Of a stretch of 64,000 nucleotides of DNA, positions 24,555 to 33,388 are shown one piece after another (positions within the stretch are counted from its first letter, which is position 1; every line of letters starts with the position of its first letter). Origin of the DNA: Trebonia kvetii (GTDB lineage Bacteria; Actinomycetota; Actinomycetes; Streptosporangiales; Streptosporangiaceae); the NCBI RefSeq assembly GCF_007827045.1, contig NZ_RPFW01000005.1:205835-269834 (forward strand), in the 5' to 3' direction. The translations under genes and the position numbers were made by a program. The notes beneath the pieces are model-generated. The model was not told where the DNA came from. It made no database searches and saw only the letters and a list, made by a program, of their open reading frames with translations.

Positions 24555-26081
24555 CTATGTTGCCGTCTGGCTGGCGGAGCCCTGTTCTCGTTCGGGCGCG
24601 AGCAGGTGACGGACCGCTGCCCGCGACACCGACGGCGCCGCTTGTTCCAGCCAGTCGAGCGGCGTTCGGCCGAGGCTGTCGCGGGCGGCCGGGTCTGCCC
24701 CGGATTCGAGGAGCACCTCGATGGTGCGCAGGAAGCCTGCCTTGGCGGCGTAGTGCAGAGCCGTCGCGTTGAGTGCCAGGACGCCGGTCGCGCCCTTCAT
24801 GACGTCACCGCTGCGGCGATCGGTCGCGCGGGCGCCATAGCGCAGCAGCGCGCGGACGTACTCCGGATCGTCCTTGCGGCCCTGATTTCCGGTGCAAGCG
24901 GCACCGATCCACGAGCCCGAGGAGCCGATGGCCGCTCCCCGGCTGGCAAGCAGCGGAGCGAGCTCAGGGTGAAGGACCCAGCGTCCGACTCCGATCCGCG
25001 TTGCGTCCGCGCCGTGCGCCAGCAGCAGTTCGGCCATCGCCAGGCTGCCCTGCGCGGCGGCGCCGCGCAACGCTCGCACGGCCCCGGGAAGCGGATGGGC
25101 GATGTGTCCAAGGATGATCCGAAGCGTGCCTGCCTGCCCGCCCGCGACCGCGTGCTCCACTGGTGTGATGTCGAGAACGTCTACCGCGGGATCGGCCGCC
25201 AGTGCGAGGCCAGGATCGGCCGCCAGCATCCGGGTGAGCACGGTGAGGTCGCCGAGGAATGCCGCAGTGAAGACGTCCTCGCTGGCGCCCGCCGCCAGCA
25301 GCAGCGACTCGACCGCCGCGCGGCGCTTGAACCGGGCCGCACACAGCGGTGTCACGTATATCACCCGCTCGAACGCCCGCCCGGTGACACCCACCGGAAG
25401 ATAGAACGGCCCGTCGGGGCCGACACCCCTGTCGAGCAGCATCCGCACGATCTCGGCGCGGCCCGCCAGCGCCGCCGCCTGCATCACCGCGGCGGCGTAC
25501 GTCGGGCGCAGCAGATCCGGCGCCTGCGCCAGCGCCGCGCCAAGCCCGGCGACATCACCACGGCGAGCGAGCTCCGTTGCCCGTGTCACGGCACGGGCAC
25601 CGATCCCGCACCAGGCCACGTCCTGCGGCGCGGGCTGGCTGACCAGAGCCACGGCGAGCGGGCGGACCTGTCCGAAGATCGTCCTGCGGTCGCTGTCTGC
25701 GGCGACCGTGGCCTCCAGCGCCCGTTGAAAGTGCCCCAGCCACCGGCCGGCCAGCGCGTGCGTGATCGGCTTGCCGTCGTGGGCGTGCTTCAGGTCCGTC
25801 CACGCCCTCTCGCTGTACCGGCGGGGGCCGCCCAGCCACTCGGCGAAGAACAGCTTCTGTCGCGGCTTGCTCGCAGTCACGTCGCGCCCGAACAACGGAC
25901 GCAGATGATCGTCGACCGCGATTCCCTCATACAGCAGGTCAACAAGCCTGTCGACCGTTGCCTGGCCGCCGATCCGTTCGAACAGGACGGTATCGCGGAA
26001 GGGCCGGAAACCCGGCGCGTAATTCAAAAGGCCACGGTGCTCAAGACCGGCACCAGTTACCTGTGCCAGCTGATGTGCCAC
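24555..26081 (-). CDS. Truncated hemoglobin fused to ankyrin repeats
   Basis: 508 residues. Residues ~30-150 look like a group-II-type truncated globin: FERIGGQATVDRLVDLLYEGI, the RPLFGRD helix-B/C region, EWLGGPRRYSE, and candidate proximal His99 or His101 in LKHAHDG. Residues ~165-500 are ankyrin repeats, clear in YAAAVMQAAALAGRAEIVRM, MAELLLAHGADATRI, EYVRALLRYGARAT and IEVLLESGADPAARDSLGRT. It would be a cytoplasmic heme sensor or O2/NO-binding domain attached to a protein-binding solenoid. GTG 26081 start is uncertain. Tail-to-tail with the transporter. Confidence 0.78.
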   Translation of the reverse strand: MAHQLAQVTGAGLEHRGLLNYAPGFRPFRDTVLFERIGGQATVDRLVDLLYEGIAVDDHLRPLFGRDVTASKPRQKLFFAEWLGGPRRYSERAWTDLKHAHDGKPITHALAGRWLGHFQRALEATVAADSDRRTIFGQVRPLAVALVSQPAPQDVAWCGIGARAVTRATELARRGDVAGLGAALAQAPDLLRPTYAAAVMQAAALAGRAEIVRMLLDRGVGPDGPFYLPVGVTGRAFERVIYVTPLCAARFKRRAAVESLLLAAGASEDVFTAAFLGDLTVLTRMLAADPGLALAADPAVDVLDITPVEHAVAGGQAGTLRIILGHIAHPLPGAVRALRGAAAQGSLAMAELLLAHGADATRIGVGRWVLHPELAPLLASRGAAIGSSGSWIGAACTGNQGRKDDPEYVRALLRYGARATDRRSGDVMKGATGVLALNATALHYAAKAGFLRTIEVLLESGADPAARDSLGRTPLDWLEQAAPSVSRAAVRHLLAPEREQGSASQTAT

Positions 26082-26217
26082 AGCGGCAGCCTACGTTTCT
26101 CCTTGCCTCCCGTCCATCTCCCGGCTGCGGTGCACGTGGGCCACCCGAGGATTGGGTTAGCATGCTCGCAGTCTCCGGTATAGGGGGCGGCGGCCTGGAA
26201 TCCGGGTGGGGTGGGCA

Positions 26218-27447
26218 ATGGTCTCTGCGGACGAGCCGGTCATGACCGTATACGGGGCACCATGGTGCCCGCACTGCAAGCGGGTCAAGAAGTTCCTCGC
26301 CGCCCACCGGGTCCGCTACACCAGCATCGACATTGACACCGATCCCCAGGCGATCGAGCGGCTCAAGGAGATGCAGGACGGCGGGCAGATCATCCCCACC
26401 GTCGTCTACCCGGACGGCACGCACGAGGTGAACCCGGGCGACGAAGCGCTTGCCCGCCGCATCGGCCTCACCCTCGAAGCCGACCGGTCCGCCTACGACC
26501 TGGTCATCGTGGGAGGCGGGCCGGCCGGGCTGGCAGCCGCCATCTATGCAGCCCGCGAGGGCATCGACGCGATCGTCGTGGACGCGAGCGCCCTGGGCGG
26601 CCAGGCCGGGATCAGCGACAAGATCGACAACTACCCGGGGTTCCCCGACGGCATCTCCGGCGGCGAGCTGGCCGACCGGTTCGTGGCCCAGGCGCGCCGG
26701 TACGGGGTGGAGCTCGTTTCCGCTGTATCGGTCACCGCCATCGAGCACGATGACGATGAGCTGAATACCTCGCTGTCGTCGGGCCAGCAGCTCACCTCCC
26801 ACGCCGTGATCGTGGCCACCGGCTCGACGTACAAGCGCCTTGACGTGCCGGGCGAGGACGGCCTCATCGGCGCCGGCGTGCACTTCTGCGCGACCTGCGA
26901 CGGGCCCTTCTACAAGGGGGCCGACGAGGTCGTGGTCATCGGTGGCGGCAACTCGGCCCTGGAGGAGGGCCTGCACCTGTCGGAGTTCGCCAAGAAGGTC
27001 CGGGTGCTGGCCCGCTCCGGCCTGACCGCCTCGCCCGTGCTCCAGGAACGGGTGCGGTCCGACCCGCAGTTCGACATCCGCACCGGCGTGGACATCGTCA
27101 GTCTCGAGGGGGATCGCGGCCGGTTCGCCGCCGTCGTGGCCCGCGACCGGGACAGCGACGAGGTGTTCCGCTTCCCGGCCGCCGCCGCCTTCGTGTTCAT
27201 CGGGCTGAAGCCCAATAACGGATTCCTCGGCCATGACGTGGAACGCGATGCCGGCGGGTTCCTGGTTACCGGCCCCACCATGGAGACGTCCATGGCGGGC
27301 GTCTTCGCCGCCGGCGACGTGCGCTCGGGATCGACCAAGCAGCTCGGCTCCGCGGTCGGCGACGGGATCGCCGCGCTGCTCATGACCCGTCGCTACCTCG
27401 AGGCCCACCACCACAAGGCGTCACAGGCAATTCCCGCGTGGAAGTAA
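26218..27447 (+). CDS. Glutaredoxin-thioredoxin reductase fusion
   Basis: 409 residues from ATG 26218 (GTG 26206 possible). N-terminal glutaredoxin-like domain ~1-80 with active site WCPHC and VYGAPWCPHCKRVKKFL. Then a thioredoxin reductase: FAD motif IVGGGPAGLAAAIYAA, redox pair CATC, NADPH motif VVIGGGNSALEEG and FAD motif FAAGDVRSGSTKQL. The fusion suggests direct electron flow from NADPH via FAD and CATC to the attached CPHC site. Probably monocistronic. Confidence 0.92.
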   Translation: MVSADEPVMTVYGAPWCPHCKRVKKFLAAHRVRYTSIDIDTDPQAIERLKEMQDGGQIIPTVVYPDGTHEVNPGDEALARRIGLTLEADRSAYDLVIVGGGPAGLAAAIYAAREGIDAIVVDASALGGQAGISDKIDNYPGFPDGISGGELADRFVAQARRYGVELVSAVSVTAIEHDDDELNTSLSSGQQLTSHAVIVATGSTYKRLDVPGEDGLIGAGVHFCATCDGPFYKGADEVVVIGGGNSALEEGLHLSEFAKKVRVLARSGLTASPVLQERVRSDPQFDIRTGVDIVSLEGDRGRFAAVVARDRDSDEVFRFPAAAAFVFIGLKPNNGFLGHDVERDAGGFLVTGPTMETSMAGVFAAGDVRSGSTKQLGSAVGDGIAALLMTRRYLEAHHHKASQAIPAWK

Positions 27448-27551
27448 GGCAGAGATCATCCCGAACGGTTGCGTGGCTTCGCGTCACCCCCTCACGGCTT
27501 GGTCACGCTCCACGTAGCGCAACGGTGTCGAGGCGATGCTAGCTAGCCGTC

Positions 27552-28611
27552 TTAACGTGTTCCGGTGATCAGCGGCCACAGGCCCTCCGCGCCCGCGTCA
27601 AGCGCGCGCTGGCCGAGGCCGGCCGACCACTCCTCCTCGTTGCCCGCCTCGTCCCGCCAGGCCCATAGCCGCATGGTGGCGTGCCGCAGCGGATGTTCCT
27701 CGGTGAATCCGATCGCCCCGTGCACCTGGTGGGCGAGCGAGGTGACCAGGCCCGCGGCCTGGCCCGCGACGGCCTTCGCCGCGCTCACGGCCACGTCGGC
27801 GCCGGAGCCGCCGTCCAGGGCGAGCGCCGCGGCCTCGACGGCCGCTGTGCACAGCAGGACCTCGCCCGCCATCGCGGCCAGGTGCTGCTGCACCGCCTGG
27901 AAGCGCCCGATCGGACGGCCGAACTGCTCGCGCTCGCCCGCGTAGCCGACCGACAGCTCAAGCGCCCGCCGCGCGGCCCCGGCCATGAGCGCCGCGCGGG
28001 CCAGCGCGGCGCGCTCGCGAAACGCCCGCGCCGAGACAGGTGAACCGGACGGCAGTTCATGCACCTGCGCGGCGGGAACCACGACGTCGACGGACACGTC
28101 GTCGCGCGGCTCGCCGGCCAGGTTCACCCCCGCGCGGATGGCGAATTCGCCGCGGCGCAGCAGGACGACCCGGTCGCCGGCGAGCACCGCGACGTGACCT
28201 GACTGCCGAGCCCACGGCACGCGGGCGAGCGTGCCGCGCAGCGACCACCGGCCCGCCTTCGCGGTGCAGCCGCAGGCCGTCGCCGGCGACGGCGGCGGTC
28301 AGCGGGCCGTCGGGCAGCGGAGCGCCGCAGCCCGCCAGGAGCCAGCCGGCCAGCAGCGCCGTCTCCGCCAGCGGCACCCCGGCCGAGTAACGTCCAAGGA
28401 CCGTGAGCACGGCCACCGCGGCGGCGGTGTCGCCACCCGAGCCGCCGTGTTCCTCGGGCACCGACACCGTGGTGACGCCGATCTGCTCAAGTGCGGTCCA
28501 CAGCCGGGGGTTCCAGCCGCCGTCGGCGGAGGCCGTCACCGCGTCGGTGTCGCTGTGCCTGGCGCACGCGTCCGCCACACTCGCCGCCAGCGCCTGCGCG
28601 ATGTCGTTCAC
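27552..28611 (-). pseudogene. Acyl-CoA dehydrogenase, broken by one inserted base
   Basis: GTG 28611 overlaps the previous stop (GTGA). The frame reads like the N-terminal half of an ACAD (VSVPEEHGGSGGD, AGWLLAGCGAPLPDG) until HREGG near 28255, then turns to Arg-rich nonsense. The next frame continues at once with RWSLRGTLARVPWAR and the C-terminal half (REQFGRPIGRFQAVQ, HQVHGAIGFTEEHPL) to a stop at 27552. Removing one C from the run at 28252-28254 restores a normal ~350-residue protein. Last gene of a three-gene beta-oxidation operon. Confidence 0.72.
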
Positions 28612-29771
28612 CGTACCCCCAGCGCCCTGGCGACGACGCCGCGCAGGATCTCGTTGGTGCCGCCCCGCACGGTGAAACCAGGACCGTGCAGGATGGCCTC
28701 CGCCAGCAACCTGGGCAGCGGATCGCTGGCACCGAGGTCCGGTTCCAGTTGGACAAGCAGCCGGACCGTCTCGGTAACGGCGGACTCGAAACGGGTGCCG
28801 AGATCCTTGACTACCGCGGCTTCCACCTCGGGGGCGGCGCCGGCCTCGAGCCGTCCGGCCACCGCGAGGGAGAGCTGGCGCAGCGCCCACAGGCGGGCGG
28901 CAAGCGCCCCGATCCGCGCAGCGCTACCGCGATCGCCGTCCGCGGCTGCCAGGTAGTCGACGGCCGCGCTGAGCAGCGGGAAGGTGGACAGGATCCGCTC
29001 GGGGCCGCTGCGCTCCATGGCCAGCTCGCTCGTCACCTGCCGCCAGCCCGCCCCCGGCTCGCCGAGTACCCGGCTGTCGGGCACGAACACGTCGTCGAGC
29101 ACGACCTCGTTGAAGTGATGCTCGCCGGTCAGCAGCCGGATGGGGCGGATGTGCACGTTCGAGTCCGGCAGGCCGATGATGAACTGGGTCAGCCCGGCAT
29201 GCCGGCCGTCGGGGGAAGCCGCAAGCGGTTCGGTCCGCGCCAGCGCGATCATCGCGTGGGCGGCGTGCGCCCCGCTGGTCCAGATCTTGGTCCCGGACAG
29301 CCGCCAGCCGCCGTCCACCCGCCGTCCCGTGGTGCGCACCGACGCGAGATCCGAGCCGGTGTCCGGCTCGCTCATGCCGATCGCGAAGAAGCACTCGCCC
29401 CGCGCGATGCCCGGCAGGAACGCGCCCTGCTGCTCCTCCGTCCCGAACCTGAGCAGCGCCGGACCGGACTGGCGGTCGGCGATCCAGTGCGCCGCCACCG
29501 GCGCGCTGGCCGCGAGCAGTTCCTCGGTGACCACGAAGCGGGCCAGGGCACCGGCCGCCGACCCGCCGTAGCGCACGGGGAAGGCCATGCCGATCCAGCC
29601 GCGCGCGCCGAGCCGGCGGCTGAACTCCGGGTCCCACCCGGCGAGCCACTGGTCGCAGTGCGGCGCGAGCCGGCCGGCCGCGGTCTCCTCGGCCAGGAAC
29701 GCGCGCACCTCCCGGCGCAGCGTGTGCAGGGCCGGCGGCAGCGTCACCGCCTCCAGGTTCCACAGGTCCAT
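28608..29771 (-). CDS. Acyl-CoA dehydrogenase
   Basis: 387 residues from ATG 29771. Signatures: YGGSAAGALARFVVTEE, FAIGMSEPDTGSDLASVRT, GTKIWTSGAHAA and the C-terminal FTVRGGTNEILRGVVAR. The usual C-terminal Glu of the GEGT motif is replaced by a GGTNE arrangement, as in the FadE subgroups that work as heterodimers with a second ACAD. That fits the overlapping downstream ACAD gene, which is frameshifted here. Second gene of the ECH-ACAD-ACAD operon. Confidence 0.9.
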   Translation of the reverse strand: MDLWNLEAVTLPPALHTLRREVRAFLAEETAAGRLAPHCDQWLAGWDPEFSRRLGARGWIGMAFPVRYGGSAAGALARFVVTEELLAASAPVAAHWIADRQSGPALLRFGTEEQQGAFLPGIARGECFFAIGMSEPDTGSDLASVRTTGRRVDGGWRLSGTKIWTSGAHAAHAMIALARTEPLAASPDGRHAGLTQFIIGLPDSNVHIRPIRLLTGEHHFNEVVLDDVFVPDSRVLGEPGAGWRQVTSELAMERSGPERILSTFPLLSAAVDYLAAADGDRGSAARIGALAARLWALRQLSLAVAGRLEAGAAPEVEAAVVKDLGTRFESAVTETVRLLVQLEPDLGASDPLPRLLAEAILHGPGFTVRGGTNEILRGVVARALGVR

Positions 29772-29785
29772 CAGCGGGCCGCGGC

Positions 29786-30568
29786 CTAGCGTCCCTCGAA
29801 CACCGGGGCGCGCTTGCCGCGGAACGCGGCCATCGCCTCGGCGGAGTCGCGCGTGCTGTGCACCACAGCCATGTGCGAGGAGATCAGGTCGAGCGCGGTG
29901 CGCACGTCGGTGCGGGCCGACTGGTAGGCCGCCCGCTTGATCATCTGCACGTTGATCGGCGGCTGTGCCGCGATGCGGCGGGCGAAGCCGAGCCACGCCT
30001 CGCGGAAGCCCTCGTCGTCGTAGACGTGGCTGGCGATGCCGAGGCGCAGCGCCTCTTCGGCGTCCACGAAGTCCCCGGTCCACAGCAGCTCAAGCGCCTT
30101 GGCCATGCCGACGAGGCGCGGCAGGTAGTAGCAGCCGCCGTCGCCGGGCACCAGCCCGACCTTGATGTAGCCCTCCGACATCCGTGCGGAACGGGCGACC
30201 AGCCGGATATCGCACATCAGCGCCATGTCCATGCCAGCGCCGACCGCAGTGCCGTTCACCGCCGCGATCACCGGCTTGTCCAGGTCCTCCAAGGCGTACG
30301 CGACCCGGTGGATGCGGTCGGTGAGCGCGGACTTCAGCGCGAACGGCCCGCCGGCCTGCGCGTTGAACTCATCGAGATCCACGCCAGAGCAGAACGCGTC
30401 GCCGGCCCCGGTGACGACCACGACCCGCACCGCGGGATCGGTCCGCGCCGACCGCAGCGCCTGCGCCCAGTCGTCGATCATCGCGAACGTGAACGCGTTC
30501 TTCAGCCGCGGGCGGTTGAGCAGGATCGTCCCGATCCCGTCCGCGACGTCGTACTCCAGGTCCGCCAT
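29786..30568 (-). CDS. Enoyl-CoA hydratase/isomerase family protein
   Basis: 260 residues from ATG 30568 with GAGGAGG upstream. Crotonase fold: NRPRLKNAFTFAM, oxyanion-hole GAGDAFCSGVDLDEF, NGTAVGAGMDMALMCDIRL and GLVPGDGGCYYLPRLVG. The acid pair typical of hydratases is partly altered (GDGG), so isomerase or hydratase cannot be decided. First gene of a fatty-acid or sterol-side-chain type operon; the ACAD follows after 14 bases. Confidence 0.88.
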   Translation of the reverse strand: MADLEYDVADGIGTILLNRPRLKNAFTFAMIDDWAQALRSARTDPAVRVVVVTGAGDAFCSGVDLDEFNAQAGGPFALKSALTDRIHRVAYALEDLDKPVIAAVNGTAVGAGMDMALMCDIRLVARSARMSEGYIKVGLVPGDGGCYYLPRLVGMAKALELLWTGDFVDAEEALRLGIASHVYDDEGFREAWLGFARRIAAQPPINVQMIKRAAYQSARTDVRTALDLISSHMAVVHSTRDSAEAMAAFRGKRAPVFEGR

Positions 30569-30810
30569 GAGTCCTCCTCGACCGCGATGCCATCGTCCGG
30601 CATCCAGACAGCAGCCGTCACAGTAGTTCGAGGATGGCCTCGTTGGCGAGTACGCGGTATCGCTAAGCCGGAGCGCCCAGGCCCCTCACGGCGTTCGCGC
30701 GCCTGTTCCAGGTCTGCGACGGTCTTGACCAGGACGACCGCGCCGTGGTGTCCGGGCGGAACACCTTCGGCAGCTCATCAGCGGAACCCCGCTATTTCTG
30801 CGCGCTGAAA

Positions 30811-31011
30811 TCATGCGGGCGGAACGTGCAGGACTTCCGCCATGTAGCGACCCGCTGCCTCCGAAGCCGCGTCCGGCGTGCTCCCGTGCTCGCGTGCGTC
30901 CATGTAGGCGGCATACCAGTCCCACCAGTCGTGCGGAGCGTGGCTCTTCTCGTAAGGGCCGTGATGCTCGGCCGTTTCGTGCAGCAGGCCGGCCAGGGCA
31001 GCGATGTCCAT
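30811..31011 (-). CDS. Small protein coupled to a VOC protein
   Basis: 66 residues from ATG 31011, 2 bases after the VOC stop. Helical, rich in His and aromatics (LLHETAEHHGPYEKSHAPHD, then WWDWYAAYMDAREHG). I have the impression that similar short proteins accompany or are fused to glyoxalase/bleomycin-resistance-like proteins in actinobacteria, but the function is not known to me. Confidence 0.6.
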   Translation of the reverse strand: MDIAALAGLLHETAEHHGPYEKSHAPHDWWDWYAAYMDAREHGSTPDAASEAAGRYMAEVLHVPPA

Positions 31012-31013
31012 CG

Positions 31014-31496
31014 TCAGCCCTCCCACTCCCGGCCCGGCAGGCGCGTCTTGATCTCCTGGAGCAGCCATCCGTTGCCGTCCGGATCGCTGAAGGCGGCATA
31101 AGTCTGGTAAGAGCGGCCTTCCGGGTCCGGGCCGGGAACACGTCCCCCGGCGAGGTGGAACAGCTCGCTGACGTCGACGCCGCGGCTGATGAGGTCCGCA
31201 CGGGCAGCGTCGATGTCGGCGACGATCAGCAGCAGGCGCTGGACGGAGCCCGGCTCGCCAGTAGTCAGGCCCGTCCCGAAGGCGATCGAGCACGCCGAAT
31301 GGGGCGGCGTCAGCTGAACCACCCGAAAGGCATCGCCCCGGACGATATCCGCATCCGTCCGCCACCCGAGATTCTGGTAGAACCGCTTTGCCCGGTCCAC
31401 ATCGGTGACCGGCAACGTCACCACCTCAAGCTTCATGTCGATGGTGCCCGGTTCCGGCATCTCCAGCGAGGTGTCGCTGCTTGCGTGAGTGCTCAT
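31014..31496 (-). CDS. VOC (glyoxalase/bleomycin resistance) superfamily protein
   Basis: 160 residues from ATG 31496 (GGAGG upstream; the frame is open to 31550). The paired beta-alpha-beta-beta-beta modules are visible: MKLEVVTLPVTDVDRAKRFY, YQNLGWRTDADI, LLLIVADIDAARADLISRG and FSDPDGNGWLLQEI. A single-domain VOC protein that should dimerise. Metal ligands cannot all be placed. Translationally linked to the 66-residue protein downstream. Confidence 0.85.
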   Translation of the reverse strand: MSTHASSDTSLEMPEPGTIDMKLEVVTLPVTDVDRAKRFYQNLGWRTDADIVRGDAFRVVQLTPPHSACSIAFGTGLTTGEPGSVQRLLLIVADIDAARADLISRGVDVSELFHLAGGRVPGPDPEGRSYQTYAAFSDPDGNGWLLQEIKTRLPGREWEG

Positions 31497-31721
31497 GTTG
31501 ACCTCCGTACCGCACGGGTATTGGTAGCACCTCACTACCCAGGCAGGCATCGCCTTGAATCACGCTCTATGACTCCCGGCATACAGCGGCGCCGGCCTCG
31601 CACGTGACCGATGCACAGTGTGAGACCGCGACTTGAAGTCAAAGGCAGGTCCGCGTTTGGCCACCATTTGTTGGCGTGTCGTTGGCGGGCGGGGATATGC
31701 CAGTCGGGCACAATAGGACAA

Positions 31722-31752
31722 GGCCCCCTCCATGTATGAGATGGAGGGGGCC
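31722..31752. terminator. Perfect 12-bp hairpin without an adjacent gene
   Basis: GGCCCCCTCCAT (31722-31733) pairs exactly with ATGGAGGGGGCC (31741-31752) around the 7-base loop GTATGAG. It could terminate transcripts from either side or belong to a small RNA. The nearest gene start on the left is 226 bases away and the nearest gene end on the right about 390 bases away, so it has no obvious client. Confidence 0.55.
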
Positions 31753-31972
31753 TCGCTCGACCCACCGACCCAGGCTGGCCAGTTGCCCGGCAGCACCGCT
31801 CCGGCGGGCCGACCGCCGGGGCCAGCCACCCGCTTCCGGTTCCGGTTTCCCGGCTCCTTCCGCGTCCCTGGGGTTTCCCTGGGGAGGTGCCCGTTTCCGA
31901 CGTGTGTGTATTTCTACTCCTCAGTCCTCCCGGGGCGCAAGCGTCTGAGGGGAGCAATTGAGATTATTTTCG

Positions 31973-32045
31973 TTATCCACAGAATGACGGTGGTTATCCA
32001 CGCATAAGCGGGGTTATCCACCGCCTCGTTCACAGCATATCCACA
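31973..32045 (+). repeat. Phased array of four DnaA-box-like 9-mers
   Basis: TTATCCACA (31973-31981), TTATCCACG (31994-32002), TTATCCACC (32014-32022) and ATATCCACA (32037-32045), all on the plus strand and starting 21, 20 and 23 bases apart, close to two helical turns. The first is an exact match to the classic DnaA box; actinobacterial boxes usually read TTGTCCACA. An AT-rich stretch lies directly to the left. No replication gene is near. Confidence 0.6.
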
Positions 32046-32142
32046 GGTCATCGGCCTAGGCCGCCCGCTACGCAGCTGCCAGGAAGGCCTTGCCGTCAGC
32101 CCGGCCGGACAGGCTTTCATCCGCTCGACGGCCTTAGCGCGT

Positions 32143-33174
32143 TCACGGGATGATGCGGCGGAGCAGGCCTTCGATGTTGCCGCCGAGGATCTGTCCGATG
32201 TGGTCCTGCGGAAGCCCGCGGCCCCGCAGCAGCCCGGCCAGGTCTTCGAACTGGGCGTAGCTTGTCAGGACGGGCCGGTAGTTGCCGTCCAGGTCGGTGC
32301 CGATGGCCACGCGGCTGGGCCCGGCCGCCTCGGTGAGCCGGATGATCTCATCGGCGAAGTCGGCCAGGGACTGGCTGGTCAGCCCGGCCGGCCAGGCGCC
32401 GATCAAGCCCCCGGCCGAGGCGACCGCCGTCACGTGCGCGGTGGTCAGCAGCCGCGGGTGCGCGCTGCCGGCGTGGCCGAGCTGTCCGTGCGAGATGATC
32501 ACCGGCTGGCTGGCTGCCTCCAGCACGTCCGTGGTGGTGGCGAAACTGGCGTGCGCGCAGTCCACCACGATGCCCAGCCGGCCGCATTCGGCGACCACGT
32601 CCCGGCCGAACCGGCTCAGCCCGCCGTGCACGGGCGGTGCGGTCTGCACGTCGCCGATCTCGTTGACCCGGTAGTGCACCAGCGTGAGCACGATGACGCC
32701 GGCCGCGCGGGCTTCCTCCAGCCGCCGCAGGTCACCTTCAAGGAAGTCGCCGCCCTCGCAGCCTAGGAGCACCGCCGTCCGACCGCCGCGGGCAGCCTGG
32801 CCCACCCCGGCCGCCGACGTCACCACTTCGGCGCCCGCGGCAGCCACCGCCTGCCGGAGCCCGTCAAGCTGGCGGCGGTGATCCGCGTACGCCTCGCCAG
32901 GGCGGAACTCCCGGTGCGCGCGCAACCCGGTCACCGGGTCGGGCCGGAGCACGGCGAAGTCGGACACGGTGGCCAGGACCAGCGCGGTCATGCCCCCGGC
33001 CCTGGCGTCCCGCACCGCGCCGGCGACCGACGAAGCCCCCAGCGACGCCACCATCGGGTGCCCGGCAGGAAGGCCGGCAAGGAAACAACGGCCGGCGTGA
33101 CTGTGCAGGTCAATCCACGGCCCGGACTCTGCGCTCACATCCCGCGACGTTACATGGCCTCCAGGCCGAGCCAT
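32143..33174 (-). CDS. Membrane dipeptidase-type (M19) metallohydrolase
   Basis: 343 residues from ATG 33174; longer starts to 33402 add sequence without protein character. TIM-barrel M19/renal dipeptidase signatures: WIDLHSHAGRCF (metal motif, His-x-His here), AVLLGCEGGDFLEG with the bridging Glu, VDCAHAS, VIISHGQLGHAG and the late VAIGTDLDGNYRP. It cleaves dipeptides or related amides with two metal ions; no signal peptide, so cytoplasmic. Isolated gene. Confidence 0.85.
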   Translation of the reverse strand: MARPGGHVTSRDVSAESGPWIDLHSHAGRCFLAGLPAGHPMVASLGASSVAGAVRDARAGGMTALVLATVSDFAVLRPDPVTGLRAHREFRPGEAYADHRRQLDGLRQAVAAAGAEVVTSAAGVGQAARGGRTAVLLGCEGGDFLEGDLRRLEEARAAGVIVLTLVHYRVNEIGDVQTAPPVHGGLSRFGRDVVAECGRLGIVVDCAHASFATTTDVLEAASQPVIISHGQLGHAGSAHPRLLTTAHVTAVASAGGLIGAWPAGLTSQSLADFADEIIRLTEAAGPSRVAIGTDLDGNYRPVLTSYAQFEDLAGLLRGRGLPQDHIGQILGGNIEGLLRRIIP

Positions 33175-33388
33175 CTCGGCAGGGCAACGGGCGGCAGCCA
33201 GCGAGTGGTTCGCCGACCGGCCGACGTCCCGCATGGAGAAGCGCCTGCCGATTACGAGCGAGTAGCGGCAACTGATGCAGGAGAAGGCAGCCCGCGCCGA
33301 TGAACCATTCCCCACGACCGAGCGCCGCGTGCTCGCTCGCGTCCGGCCGAGGGCTGAACGTCGATTTGCCAGCTCGCGAACGATCGAA

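Larger units (their letters stand above)
31497..32142. other. Gene-free region with hairpin and box array
   Basis: About 645 bases without a credible gene. It contains a perfect 12-bp hairpin (31722-31752), two CCCTGGGG direct repeats around 31867-31885, an imperfect CCTCAG/CTGAGG stem (31919-31951), a short AT-rich stretch (31962-31976) and four TTATCCAC-type boxes (31973-32045). Confidence 0.6.

Noticed and set aside
27552..28611. Programmed frameshift in the acyl-CoA dehydrogenase
   Set aside because: No slippery sequence or downstream structure of known type, and this enzyme family does not use recoding; a simple indel explains it.
28491..29789. 432-codon plus-strand open frame
   Set aside because: Antisense to a well-supported acyl-CoA dehydrogenase. 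Long antisense frames are expected in very GC-rich coding DNA and the translation has no domain character.
31973..32045. Chromosomal replication origin
   Set aside because: In actinomycetes oriC lies between dnaA and dnaN with many more boxes. Neither gene is present, so only a small DnaA-box-like array is claimed.
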